From contig CANGNR010000077.1 in assembly GCA_947455385.1 (NCBI GenBank), positions 1 through 5,604 on the forward strand: a stretch of 5,604 bases of DNA. The letters are read 5' to 3'. Source of the DNA: Microbacteriaceae bacterium. GTDB lineage: Bacteria > Actinomycetota > Actinomycetes > Actinomycetales > Microbacteriaceae. The notes beneath the pieces are model-generated. The model was not told the DNA's origin and did no database searches. It saw only the letters and a program-made list of their open reading frames with translations. This document shows positions 1 through 5,604 of the stretch, piece by piece. The position numbers and the translations under genes are program-made. The first letter of the stretch is position 1. Each line of letters starts with the position of its first letter.

Positions 1-774
1 TATGACGCCGAGGTCATCAAACACAAGGATGTTAAGGATCTGCCGCTCAACACGACGCTCGTGATCTCGAGCGAACGTGGTCACGCGCTTGGTCGCGTCG
101 TCGGCAAGGGCGAGGTCAAGTTGGTGCGCGGCGACCGCGACGTCTTCGGTGTGCACGGTCGCTCGGCCGAACAGCGCCTGGCCATCGATCTGTTGCTCGA
201 CTCTGATGTCGGCATCGTCTCGCTCGGCGGCCGCGCCGGCACGGGCAAGTCGGCGCTCGCCCTGTGTGCTGCTCTTGAAGCAGTGCTCGAGCGTCGCCAG
301 CACAAGAAGATCATCGTGTTCCGTCCGATCTTTGCGGTCGGCGGCCAAGAGCTCGGCTACCTGCCTGGCAGCGAGGCCGAAAAGATGAACCCTTGGGGCC
401 AGGCGATCTTCGACACTCTCAGCGCCTTGGTTAGCAAAGAGGTCATCGACCACGTTGTCGATCGCGGGCTGCTCGAGGTTCTGCCGCTGACCCACATCCG
501 TGGTCGTTCGCTGCACGACGCATTTGTGATTGTCGATGAGGCTCAGTCGCTCGAACGAAACGTCTTGCTGACGGTGCTCTCGCGCATCGGCCAGAACTCC
601 AAGGTCGTGCTCACCCACGACGTGGCTCAGCGTGACAACCTAAGGGTAGGTCGCCACGACGGAATCGCATCGGTTATCGAGGCGCTCAAGGGCCAGAGCT
701 TGTTCGGTCACATTACGTTGACCCGCAGCGAGCGCTCGGCGATCGCGGCTCTGGTCACCGACTTGCTCGACTAG
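1..774 (+). CDS. phoH: PhoH-family P-loop ATPase, C-terminal part (5' end outside window)
   Basis: The reading frame is open from base 1 and ends at TAG 772-774, giving 257 visible residues. The GTG at 61 is an internal valine codon, not the start, because the frame continues upstream with no stop. The Walker A motif GRAGTGKS is at visible residues 77-84 (bases 229-252) and the Walker B motif VIVDE, followed by AQ, at about 176-182. The C-terminal part holds conserved PhoH stretches: SRIGQNSKVVLTHD, RDNLRVGRHDG and TRSERS. Family knowledge: actinobacterial proteins of this kind (PhoH2) usually carry an N-terminal PIN ribonuclease domain before the PhoH ATPase domain and act as RNA-unwinding ribonucleases. 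The first 20 or so residues seen here would be the linker, so the PIN domain is inferred, not seen. The gene ends in a strong hairpin terminator. The PhoH ATPase assignment is firm; the exact subfamily is less so. Confidence 0.93.
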   Translation, partial: YDAEVIKHKDVKDLPLNTTLVISSERGHALGRVVGKGEVKLVRGDRDVFGVHGRSAEQRLAIDLLLDSDVGIVSLGGRAGTGKSALALCAALEAVLERRQHKKIIVFRPIFAVGGQELGYLPGSEAEKMNPWGQAIFDTLSALVSKEVIDHVVDRGLLEVLPLTHIRGRSLHDAFVIVDEAQSLERNVLLTVLSRIGQNSKVVLTHDVAQRDNLRVGRHDGIASVIEALKGQSLFGHITLTRSERSAIAALVTDLLD

Positions 775-787
775 CTGTTCACAACTT

Positions 788-816
788 TTGCGAGAAATCC
801 GCCCGAGACCTAGTTT
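788..816 (+). promoter_or_regulatory. Putative promoter of the A24 peptidase gene, inside the phoH terminator
   Basis: A -35-like TTGCGA (788-793, four of six matches to TTGACA) is followed after exactly 17 nt by TAGTTT (811-816), which fits the TANNNT -10 pattern. The -10 ends 6 nt before the GTG at 823, so transcription would start at or next to the start codon and give a leaderless mRNA. This agrees with the absence of a Shine-Dalgarno sequence before that GTG. The -10 hexamer occupies the terminator loop and its 5' boundary. This is inference from spacing and weak consensus matches only. Confidence 0.45.
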
Positions 817-834
817 TCTCGGGTGGATTTTTCG
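791..834 (+). terminator. Intrinsic terminator of the phoH-like gene
   Basis: The arms 795-808 and 817-830 form a 14-bp stem with one G-U wobble around the 8-nt loop CCTAGTTT. The pairing extends outward through a second G-U pair to 791 and 834, giving 18 bp. A run of five T (828-832) closes the 3' side. The hairpin starts 16 nt after the phoH stop codon, as expected for a Rho-independent terminator. Unusually, the 3' arm contains the likely GTG start codon (823) of the next gene. Confidence 0.8.
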
Positions 835-1293
835 TTACTCGGTTTCGGGTTCGTCGCCCTAGCATCGGTGCCGCTGACGGTCATAGACATTCGGCAGCGA
901 CGCCTGCCAAACAAGCTCACCGTGCCGGCGATTGCCGTGACCTTTGCATCGCTGGCAGCCGCGGCGACTTGGCAGGGGGATTGGCTTCGATTCTGGATTT
1001 GCGCAGCATGGGGGTTCGGCGGATTCGCCGTCGGGCTGCTGCTCAATATCAGGCGCATGCTCGGCATGGGAGACGTGAAACTGCTGGTCTCGCTCTTGCC
1101 GCTGCTCGCGTGGTTTGGTTGGCAGCAACCGTTCTATGGCCTGCTGGCGGCCTTCGCCGGCGCCGGTCTGGTGTTGCTTTTGAAGTTATCGATGGGGCGC
1201 CTGCGCCTCGACAGCACTCTGGCCATGGGGCCATACCTGTTGCTCGGTTTCTGGTTGGCCGCCGGCCTTGGCTGGGGCTACTCGCCGGGGTGA
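823..1293 (+). CDS. A24-family prepilin peptidase (short form), membrane aspartic protease
   Basis: This encodes a 156-residue, very hydrophobic protein with five or six likely membrane helices. The two catalytic aspartates of type IV prepilin peptidases are visible: D22 in the motif DIRQRRLPN, and D84 in GMGDVKLL, the family's GxGDxK signature. A family-typical AMGPYLLLG segment lies at 134-142. The N-terminal methyltransferase domain with zinc-binding cysteines, present in full-length PilD/GspO, is absent, so this is a short peptidase of the TadV/CpaA or archaeal type. The family cleaves the positively charged leader of prepilins at the membrane. The GTG at 823 is chosen because an in-frame TAG at 811-813 excludes anything further upstream, while the next GTG (868) would remove the first membrane segment. 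There is no Shine-Dalgarno sequence, and no pilin or pilus ATPase gene lies nearby. The 3' end overlaps convergent fumC by 16 bp. Family is near certain; substrate unknown. Confidence 0.85.
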   Translation: MDFSLLGFGFVALASVPLTVIDIRQRRLPNKLTVPAIAVTFASLAAAATWQGDWLRFWICAAWGFGGFAVGLLLNIRRMLGMGDVKLLVSLLPLLAWFGWQQPFYGLLAAFAGAGLVLLLKLSMGRLRLDSTLAMGPYLLLGFWLAAGLGWGYSPG

Positions 1294-2666
1294 GTCATCG
1301 AGAGCACATCGAGGGCCTTGTCGAGTTGCTCAACCGTGAGCACCTCGCCGTCGACGTAGCCGAGTTCGATGGTTGCCTCGCGCACGGTGATGCCCTTGGC
1401 AACCGAGTACTTGGCAATCTTTGCGGCGGCCTCATAGCCGATGTACTTGTTTAACGGCGTCACGATAGATGGGCTCGACTCGGCCAGCGCGCGAGCGCGG
1501 GTCTCGTTGGCCTCGAGGCCAGAAACCGTCTTGTCGGCGAGAAGGCGCATCGAGTTGGCCAGCAAACGAATCGACTCGAGCAGTGCGTTGCCCATGACTG
1601 GAATCGCCACGTTCAATTCGAAGGAACCGGATGCGCCGGCCCAGGCGACGGTTGCGTCGTTTCCGATAACCCTGGCACAGACCATGAGGCTCGCCTCTGG
1701 AATCACCGGGTTCACCTTGCCGGGCATGATTGACGATCCAGGCTGCAGATCTGGAATGTGCAGTTCGCCGAGACCGGTGTTTGGCCCCGAGCCCATCCAT
1801 CGCAGGTCGTTGTTGATCTTGGTGAGGCTGACTGCCAAGACGCGAAGAGCGCCGGATGCCTCAACTAGCGCGTCGCGCGCGCCTTGGGCCTCGAAGTGGT
1901 CGCGGGCCTCGGTGACCGGCAGGCCAGTCTGCTGGGCGAGCAGCTGAATGACCTGCTGCGGAAAGCCCTTTGGGGTGTTGATGCCGGTGCCAACCGCGGT
2001 GCCGCCGAGTGGAACCTCGGCAACGCGAACGATGGTCGAGTTGACGCGCTCGATCGCATAGCGAATCTGAGCTGCGTAGCCACCGAACTCTTGGCCGAGG
2101 GTGACCGGGGTGGCGTCCATCAGGTGGGTACGACCGGCCTTGACGACCGACTTCCAGAGCTGAGCCTTATCTTCGAGCGCACGCGCCAGGTGGTCTAGAG
2201 CCGGCAGGAGGTCATTGATCAGGGCCGAAGTCACGGCTAGGTGAACCGAGGTTGGAAACACGTCGTTGGATGACTGCGATGCGTTCACGTGGTCGTTTGG
2301 GTGCACGTTGCTGCCTAGCGAGTTGGTGGCTAGGGTCGCCAGCACCTCGTTCATGTTCATGTTCGACGAGGTACCCGAGCCGGTCTGAAACACGTCGATC
2401 GGAAACTCGCCGTCGTGGTGGCCGGCAATGACTGCGTCGGCGGCAGAGGCGATGGCGTTAGCGACATCCTGGTTTAGAACACCGAGCGAGGCATTGGCGA
2501 GTGCGGCAGCCTTCTTGATTTGAGCCAGGGCGGCGATGTGGGCGCGCTCGAGCGGGGTTCCGCTGATCGGAAAGTTCTCGACTGCGCGCTGAGTCTGGGC
2601 GCGGTAGAGGGCGTTTGCGGGTACTTTAACTTCGCCCATGGTGTCGTGTTCGATGCGGTATTCCAC
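1278..2666 (-). CDS. fumC: Class II fumarate hydratase
   Basis: This encodes fumarase C, the iron-independent, normally homotetrameric cytosolic enzyme that interconverts fumarate and L-malate in the TCA cycle. At 462 residues it has the usual full length. The aspartase/fumarase signature GSSIMPGKVNPV is at 310-321, and S311 matches the catalytic serine of this mobile loop. GSGTSSNMNMNE (96-107), SQSSNDVFPT (130-139) and GRTHLMDATP with H181 (178-187) supply the other substrate-binding and active-site segments. The fumarase-type active-site loops and the genomic context argue against aspartase or another superfamily member. The start is GTG at 2664-2666, supported by GAAAGG 7 nt upstream. It is the last gene of the minus-strand block, 50 nt after the carbonic anhydrase gene. 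No separate promoter or hairpin terminator was found for it, and its 3' end runs into the convergent peptidase gene. Confidence 0.97.
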   Translation of the reverse strand: MEYRIEHDTMGEVKVPANALYRAQTQRAVENFPISGTPLERAHIAALAQIKKAAALANASLGVLNQDVANAIASAADAVIAGHHDGEFPIDVFQTGSGTSSNMNMNEVLATLATNSLGSNVHPNDHVNASQSSNDVFPTSVHLAVTSALINDLLPALDHLARALEDKAQLWKSVVKAGRTHLMDATPVTLGQEFGGYAAQIRYAIERVNSTIVRVAEVPLGGTAVGTGINTPKGFPQQVIQLLAQQTGLPVTEARDHFEAQGARDALVEASGALRVLAVSLTKINNDLRWMGSGPNTGLGELHIPDLQPGSSIMPGKVNPVIPEASLMVCARVIGNDATVAWAGASGSFELNVAIPVMGNALLESIRLLANSMRLLADKTVSGLEANETRARALAESSPSIVTPLNKYIGYEAAAKIAKYSVAKGITVREATIELGYVDGEVLTVEQLDKALDVLSMTHPGE

Positions 2667-2673
2667 GGCGGAA

Positions 2674-2679
2674 CCTTTC
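2674..2679 (-). promoter_or_regulatory. Ribosome binding site for fumC
   Basis: The minus strand reads GAAAGG, 7 nt before the GTG at 2664-2666. This supports the GTG start over the in-frame ATG at codon 10, which would cut into the conserved fumarase N-terminus. Confidence 0.7.
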
Positions 2680-2716
2680 GTCTTTGGGCTAGGGCCCGGT
2701 TTTATGTCTGCGCCGA

Positions 2717-3349
2717 CTAGGCGACGTCGCCGACCACGATGATCGGGTGAATCTCGCCTAGCGAGAGTCGATAGTTGGCACCTACTACAGCCAATTTACC
2801 CGCTGCGATGGCCTTAGAAATCACGCCAGAGCGGCTTACCAGTTCATCGACGGTGTCTTTGACGTGATCTTCGGTGATTTCATCAATCAGGATGCGCCCG
2901 GCGGCCTGCGAGTTGGTCACGGTCGGAGTGAGTCTCGCCACTAGGTCGTGAATGAACTCGCCCTCGGCGCTGAGGGTGCCCTCGGTTGCGTTGATTGTGG
3001 CTCGCACAGCTCCGCATTCGTCGTGACCGAGAATCAGAATCAGCGGAACGCCTAGCACCTCGACTGCGTATTCGAGCGAACCAAGGATGGTCTCGGCTAG
3101 CACCTGCCCGGCGTTGCGAACAACGAACAGGTCGCCCAGGCCCACGTCGAAGATGATCTCTGCGCTTAGTCGCGAGTCGGCGCAACCAAAAAGCGCGGCA
3201 AATGGCGCCTGCTGTTCGGCAACCGACTCACGACGGTCGATGTCTTGACGGGGATGCGCTGGGCTGCCCGTGACGAAGCGTTCGTTGCCATCCTTGATTG
3301 CCTGCCAAGCGTCGGCAGGAGTCGATGGGCGATGAGCGTGTTCGGTCAC
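2717..3349 (-). CDS. Beta-class carbonic anhydrase
   Basis: This encodes a 210-residue zinc enzyme that interconverts CO2 and bicarbonate. The beta-class zinc ligands are all visible: C56 in GCADSR, and H109 and C112 in GHDECGAV. D58 and R60 form the conserved Asp-Arg pair of the active site. The segment EIIFDVGLGDLFVVRNAG (64-81) is typical of the family. The length fits bacterial single-domain enzymes, and I see no signal peptide, so it is probably cytosolic. The likely role, inferred, is to supply bicarbonate to carboxylases and to retain metabolic CO2. The start is GTG at 3347-3349, overlapping the TGA of the upstream DUF4245 gene as GTGA and preceded by a good Shine-Dalgarno, so translation is probably coupled. 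The stop is TAG, 50 nt before fumC. The family is well supported; no precise symbol is justified. Confidence 0.94.
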   Translation of the reverse strand: MTEHAHRPSTPADAWQAIKDGNERFVTGSPAHPRQDIDRRESVAEQQAPFAALFGCADSRLSAEIIFDVGLGDLFVVRNAGQVLAETILGSLEYAVEVLGVPLILILGHDECGAVRATINATEGTLSAEGEFIHDLVARLTPTVTNSQAAGRILIDEITEDHVKDTVDELVSRSGVISKAIAAGKLAVVGANYRLSLGEIHPIIVVGDVA

Positions 3350-3936
3350 TTGTAATCCCTTTCGATTTGCTTGCTGATTAGGTTTGCAAAGTTGCGAGTC
3401 GTGTCAGGCCCGGCGGTGCCATAGACGAGCACGTCGTCGTGTTCAGATTCGCCGGTGGTGACCGAAGTGTACAGAACGTAATCCATGGTCTTGGGTGGAT
3501 TGTTGGTCTGTTGACTCTTGTAGATGGTCCAGGTTCGGCCACCGATCTTGACCTGCTCAGTTGGAAGGTCGCCGACAAGTTTGATCGCGACCCAGGTCGG
3601 GTTGCTGTTGAAGGCCTGGGTGATTCCGGTGTACTCACCCTTTGGGCCTACAAAGCCGACGTACCAAGACTTGACCCCGTCGGCCGAACCAGAGTCAAAT
3701 CTGGCTGAGTTGCTCCACCATCCGGCTTTTAGCTTGGGGGCGAGAATCGGCAGCGAGGTTGCTTCTTCGGTGGTCTTTGCGATCGCGCGGTAGTCAACGT
3801 GCGGAATCAGGTTTTCGTCGCTTCGAGGGGTGATCAGAACGATCACCAGCACCAGACCGAGGCAGGCCGCCAATGCCAAAACGAGATTGACGAGCGTCTG
3901 GCGCGCTCGGCGCTGCTTTGCCGCGTCTTCACTCAA
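3346..3936 (-). CDS. DUF4245-family membrane-anchored protein of unknown function
   Basis: This encodes 196 residues: a short basic cytoplasmic N-terminus (KQRRARQ at 7-13), one hydrophobic segment at about 14-36 (NLVLALAACLGLVLVIVLI), then a soluble domain that would face outside. No lipobox is convincing, so it is probably a signal-anchor protein. Conserved-looking stretches are LPILAPKLKAGWWSNSARF (62-80) and YVGFVGPKGEYTGITQ (92-107). These resemble the actinobacterial DUF4245 family, which lies beside fumC/glpX in mycobacteria and relatives. No catalytic residues can be proposed. The start is TTG at 3934-3936, one base after the xseB stop, with TAAAGG 9 nt upstream. It overlaps the carbonic anhydrase start by 4 nt. 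The family call rests on remembered sequence pattern plus context; the function is unknown. Confidence 0.8.
   Translation of the reverse strand: MSEDAAKQRRARQTLVNLVLALAACLGLVLVIVLITPRSDENLIPHVDYRAIAKTTEEATSLPILAPKLKAGWWSNSARFDSGSADGVKSWYVGFVGPKGEYTGITQAFNSNPTWVAIKLVGDLPTEQVKIGGRTWTIYKSQQTNNPPKTMDYVLYTSVTTGESEHDDVLVYGTAGPDTTRNFANLISKQIERDYK
3356..3363 (-). promoter_or_regulatory. Ribosome binding site for the carbonic anhydrase gene
   Basis: GAAAGGGA on the minus strand lies 6 nt before the GTG start and inside the last codons of the DUF4245 gene. It fixes the GTG at 3349 as the start, with the 4-nt GTGA overlap. Confidence 0.75.
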
Positions 3937-3937
3937 A

Positions 3938-4153
3938 CTATTCGGCCTTTAGGGTCTTGTCGATCTTGGTGCGAGCGCCGGCTAGTAGCTCCTGGCAGTG
4001 TTTCGCCAGAGCCTCGCCGCGTTCCCAGAGCTTCATGCTTTCTTCAAGAGTGACAGAGCCAGCCTCGAGGTCTTGAACGACCTTGGCCAGGGCGTCACGC
4101 GCCTGCTCGTAGCTGAGTTTTGCAATCTCGGCTGCTGCGTTTTTCTCTGTCAT
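3938..4153 (-). CDS. xseB: Exodeoxyribonuclease VII small subunit
   Basis: This encodes a 71-residue helical protein, normal for XseB (about 70-80). The family core is clear at residues 14-56: LSYEQARDALAKVV, LEAGSVTLEESMKLWERGE and LAKHCQELL. XseB binds the long C-terminal helices of XseA in multiple copies to form exonuclease VII, a metal-independent nuclease that degrades single-stranded DNA from both ends in mismatch repair and removal of damaged DNA. The start is ATG at 4151-4153 with CTGGAG 5 nt upstream, 12 nt after the xseA stop. The TAG stop lies one base before the DUF4245 start. The tight spacing to xseA agrees with co-production of the two subunits. Confidence 0.95.
   Translation of the reverse strand: MTEKNAAAEIAKLSYEQARDALAKVVQDLEAGSVTLEESMKLWERGEALAKHCQELLAGARTKIDKTLKAE
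3946..3951 (-). promoter_or_regulatory. Ribosome binding site supporting a TTG start for the DUF4245 gene
   Basis: TAAAGG on the minus strand lies 9 nt before the TTG at 3934-3936, within the final codons of xseB. No ATG or GTG in this frame precedes the membrane segment, so the rare TTG start is favoured. Confidence 0.6.
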
Positions 4154-4165
4154 CTCGACTCCAGT

Positions 4166-5392
4166 TTAATCGGCGGTTGCGGCCAGCTCGCCCTTGGCGA
4201 GACGAACCTTGAGTTTGGTCTTGGATGGCACCTTTGACGCGTCTGTCAGCACTTCGCCGCCGACTCCGCGAATAACGGCGTAGCCGCGATCTAGGGTGCC
4301 TTGGGGTGACAGGTTGCGCAACGCCTGTGACTTGAGCGCGAGCTCGTTTTCGAGTCGATCGACCTTGGCCACGAGGGTGCCGCGAAGTTCGTCGAGGCCG
4401 CGCTCTAGACGTTCCTGGCTGTCGTCCAGAAACGCGTATGGGTTTGCCAGCACGGGGCGGCTCTTCAGCTGCCCGATCGTCGCGATCTGGGTGTCGAGCC
4501 AGTGCCCGACACGAATGCTCATGCGGAGCAGCGCCTCTGCGATCGATGCGCGCTCGGCGATTACGTCGGGAACCACGCGTTTGGCGGCATCCGTGGGTGT
4601 TGAAGCTCGCAGGTCGGCTACGTCATCGAGCAGCGGGCGGTCGTTCTCGTGGCCGATGGCAGAGACGATTGGCGTAGTTGCAGCCGCGGCAGCCCGCAGC
4701 ACGCCCTCGTCGCTGAATCCGATGAGGTCTAGAAATGCACCGCCACCGCGAGCGATGATGATGACGTCGACCTCGGGGTCTGCATCTAACTCGGCGATGG
4801 CTTTGATCACTGCTGGTGGGCAGCCGTCGCCCTGAACCGGGGTGTTGATAACCCGAAAGTCCACGTCGGGCCACCGAAGGCGCGCGTTGGTTAGCACATC
4901 TTTCTCGGCGTCTGAGTCTTGGCCGGTGATCAGGCCGACCTTGCGCGGCAAGAAGGGTAGTGGCTTGCGTTTCGAGGGGTCGATTAGCCCCTCGGCGGTG
5001 AGCTTGGCCCGAAGAGCCTCGAGCTTGGCCAGCAGGTCGCCGAGACCCACCTTGCGAATCGATGAGACGCGAAGCGAAATTTTGCCGCTCGGCACGTAGT
5101 AGTCCATGACTCCCGAGACGACTACACGATCGCCGTCGGCGAAGTCTTCGGCAGTTCGCTCGAGAACCCCGGCAAAGATGGTCAGTTCGAGGCTGGCGCT
5201 GCCGTTTAGGTCTTTGAGCGCCGGATACGCGTGCCCACTGAAGTTGCGCTTGAACTTGATGAGCTCGCCCTCGACCCAGGCGGTCGGCCAACCCTTAACA
5301 GCCCTGGCAAGTTTGTCGTTGAAGACCTGAACGGAATACGGAGTTTGCTCGCTGCTGAGCCCATTGGCTACCGCTGGAGCGTCGTCGTTCAT
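4166..5392 (-). CDS. xseA: Exodeoxyribonuclease VII large subunit
   Basis: This encodes the catalytic subunit of exonuclease VII, 408 residues, in the usual range. An N-terminal OB-fold at about 18-112 (from YSVQVFNDKLARAV) binds single-stranded DNA. The catalytic domain follows, with KVGLITGQDSDAEKDVL (151-167), DVIIIARGGGAFLDLIGFSDE (209-229) and PIVSAIGHENDRPLLDDVAD (241-260) then LRASTPTDAA. A long helical segment (about 275-360), the XseB-binding part in this family, leads to a conserved TLDRGYAVI tail (366-374). I place the start at ATG 5390-5392, with a weak AGGT upstream. A longer in-frame opening to 5479 would add 29 residues without family resemblance and overlap ispH. It is the first gene of the minus-strand block and is divergent from ispH across 51 bp. 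No clear promoter was found on its side. Confidence 0.95.
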   Translation of the reverse strand: MNDDAPAVANGLSSEQTPYSVQVFNDKLARAVKGWPTAWVEGELIKFKRNFSGHAYPALKDLNGSASLELTIFAGVLERTAEDFADGDRVVVSGVMDYYVPSGKISLRVSSIRKVGLGDLLAKLEALRAKLTAEGLIDPSKRKPLPFLPRKVGLITGQDSDAEKDVLTNARLRWPDVDFRVINTPVQGDGCPPAVIKAIAELDADPEVDVIIIARGGGAFLDLIGFSDEGVLRAAAAATTPIVSAIGHENDRPLLDDVADLRASTPTDAAKRVVPDVIAERASIAEALLRMSIRVGHWLDTQIATIGQLKSRPVLANPYAFLDDSQERLERGLDELRGTLVAKVDRLENELALKSQALRNLSPQGTLDRGYAVIRGVGGEVLTDASKVPSKTKLKVRLAKGELAATAD

Positions 5393-5430
5393 GGCCTGAC
5401 CTAACGGCGTCGAGCACACGGGCTCGCGCT

Positions 5431-5436
5431 TAGAAT
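5431..5436 (+). promoter_or_regulatory. Putative -10 element for a leaderless ispH transcript
   Basis: TAGAAT (five of six matches to TATAAT, and fitting TANNNT) ends 7 nt before the ispH ATG, and there is no Shine-Dalgarno in between (TACTGGG). Transcription would therefore begin at or next to the ATG. No good -35 is seen 16-18 nt upstream; the best candidate, GTCGAG at 5409-5414, is poor. Confidence 0.55.
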
Positions 5437-5443
5437 TACTGGG

Positions 5444-5604
5444 ATGACTGACTTCAAGAATACCGCCAGTGACCGACAAAACAGCGGGGGCAAAAGAGTG
5501 CTACTCGCCGCTCCGCGCGGTTATTGTGCAGGTGTCGATAGAGCCGTAATCGCGGTCGAGAAGGCGCTCGACCACTACGGCGCTCCGGTCTACGTTCGCA
5601 AGCA
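5444..5604 (+). CDS. ispH: 4-hydroxy-3-methylbut-2-enyl diphosphate reductase, N-terminal part (3' end outside window)
   Basis: The first 53 codons are visible. After a 17-residue polar N-terminus the sequence reads RVLLAAPRGYCAGVDRAVIA, then VEKALDHYGAPVYVRK, the characteristic start of IspH/LytB. C28 in GYCAGV corresponds to the first of three cysteines that bind the [4Fe-4S] cluster; the other two lie outside the window. The enzyme makes IPP and DMAPP in the last step of the MEP isoprenoid pathway, in the cytosol. The ATG at 5444 fits the family and has a TAGAAT -10 hexamer just upstream but no Shine-Dalgarno. Divergence from xseA also fits the lytB2 (Rv1110)/xseA (Rv1108c) neighbourhood known from M. 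tuberculosis. Confidence 0.95.
   Translation, partial: MTDFKNTASDRQNSGGKRVLLAAPRGYCAGVDRAVIAVEKALDHYGAPVYVRK

Noticed and set aside
61..774. GTG at 61 as the start of the PhoH-like gene
   Set aside because: The frame is open back to base 1 without a stop and encodes plausible linker sequence, so the gene is truncated by the window edge rather than starting here.
1261..1277. GGCC-rich short inverted repeat just after the fumC stop as a fumC terminator
   Set aside because: The stem is only about 4 bp, it has no T run, and it lies within peptidase coding sequence; it is better explained by GC-rich codons.
2686..2697. Small inverted repeat GGGC-TAGG-GCCC between the carbonic anhydrase gene and fumC
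   Set aside because: It has only four base pairs and no T run on the transcribed strand, so it cannot be supported as a terminator or operator.
2667..2716. Separate promoter for fumC in the 50-bp gap
   Set aside because: No TANNNT hexamer occurs on the minus strand there; only a weak CATAAA is seen, so read-through from the upstream genes is the simpler explanation.
4296..4835. Long plus-strand open frames opposite xseA, and similar frames opposite or within the other genes
   Set aside because: They are serine- and arginine-rich frame shadows with no recognisable domain, lying fully over strongly identified genes.
5393..5479. N-terminal extension of xseA to a start at 5479 (29 extra residues)
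   Set aside because: The added residues resemble nothing in XseA, the extension would overlap ispH by 36 bp, and the ATG at 5392 gives the normal family length.
5443..5480. TATTCT-type -10 hexamer on the minus strand upstream of xseA, within ispH
   Set aside because: One TANNNT match in this stretch is expected by chance, and no -35 at good spacing supports it.
1..5604. A hidden accessory system (defence, mobile element, CRISPR, toxin-antitoxin, riboswitch)
   Set aside because: Genes fill nearly all of the window, the largest gaps are about 50 bp, and all eight genes fall in known core families; no repeats or unusual base composition were seen.

Overview
The window looks like ordinary core chromosome of an actinomycete, most likely Microbacteriaceae or a close relative. 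The proteins read as actinobacterial versions of their families (PhoH tail, class II fumarase, DUF4245, XseA/XseB, IspH), and fumC, DUF4245, xseB, xseA, ispH and a phoH2-type gene also lie near one another in Mycobacterium tuberculosis. By eye the GC content is moderate, roughly 55-60%. That is low for classical Microbacteriaceae and would suit a small-genome aquatic member, but this placement is inference. I see no mobile element, CRISPR array, tRNA, rRNA or phage gene.

Layout from left to right: (1) the 3' part of a plus-strand PhoH-family ATPase gene (1-774), ending in a strong hairpin terminator; (2) a short plus-strand A24 prepilin peptidase gene (823-1293), whose start codon lies inside that hairpin; (3) a compact minus-strand block covering 1278-5392 and read in the order xseA, xseB, a DUF4245 membrane protein, a beta-carbonic anhydrase and fumC, with junctions of 12 nt, 1 nt, a 4-nt overlap and 50 nt; (4) divergent from xseA, the first 53 codons of ispH on the plus strand (from 5444, running off the end). 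The peptidase and fumC converge and overlap by 16 bp.

The minus-strand block is probably one operon: I found no terminator inside it, and most junctions leave no room for a promoter. It joins exonuclease VII (both subunits), an uncharacterised membrane-anchored protein, a CO2/bicarbonate enzyme and a TCA-cycle enzyme. No shared pathway is evident, so co-transcription probably reflects old actinobacterial gene order.

I found no new biological system. The best observations concern expression. Both plus-strand genes with visible 5' ends lack a Shine-Dalgarno sequence and have a TANNNT -10 hexamer ending 6-7 nt before the start codon, as expected for leaderless mRNAs. In the peptidase case the putative promoter is embedded in the terminator hairpin of the preceding phoH gene. 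The minus-strand genes have recognisable Shine-Dalgarno sequences, strong or moderate for four and weak for xseA.
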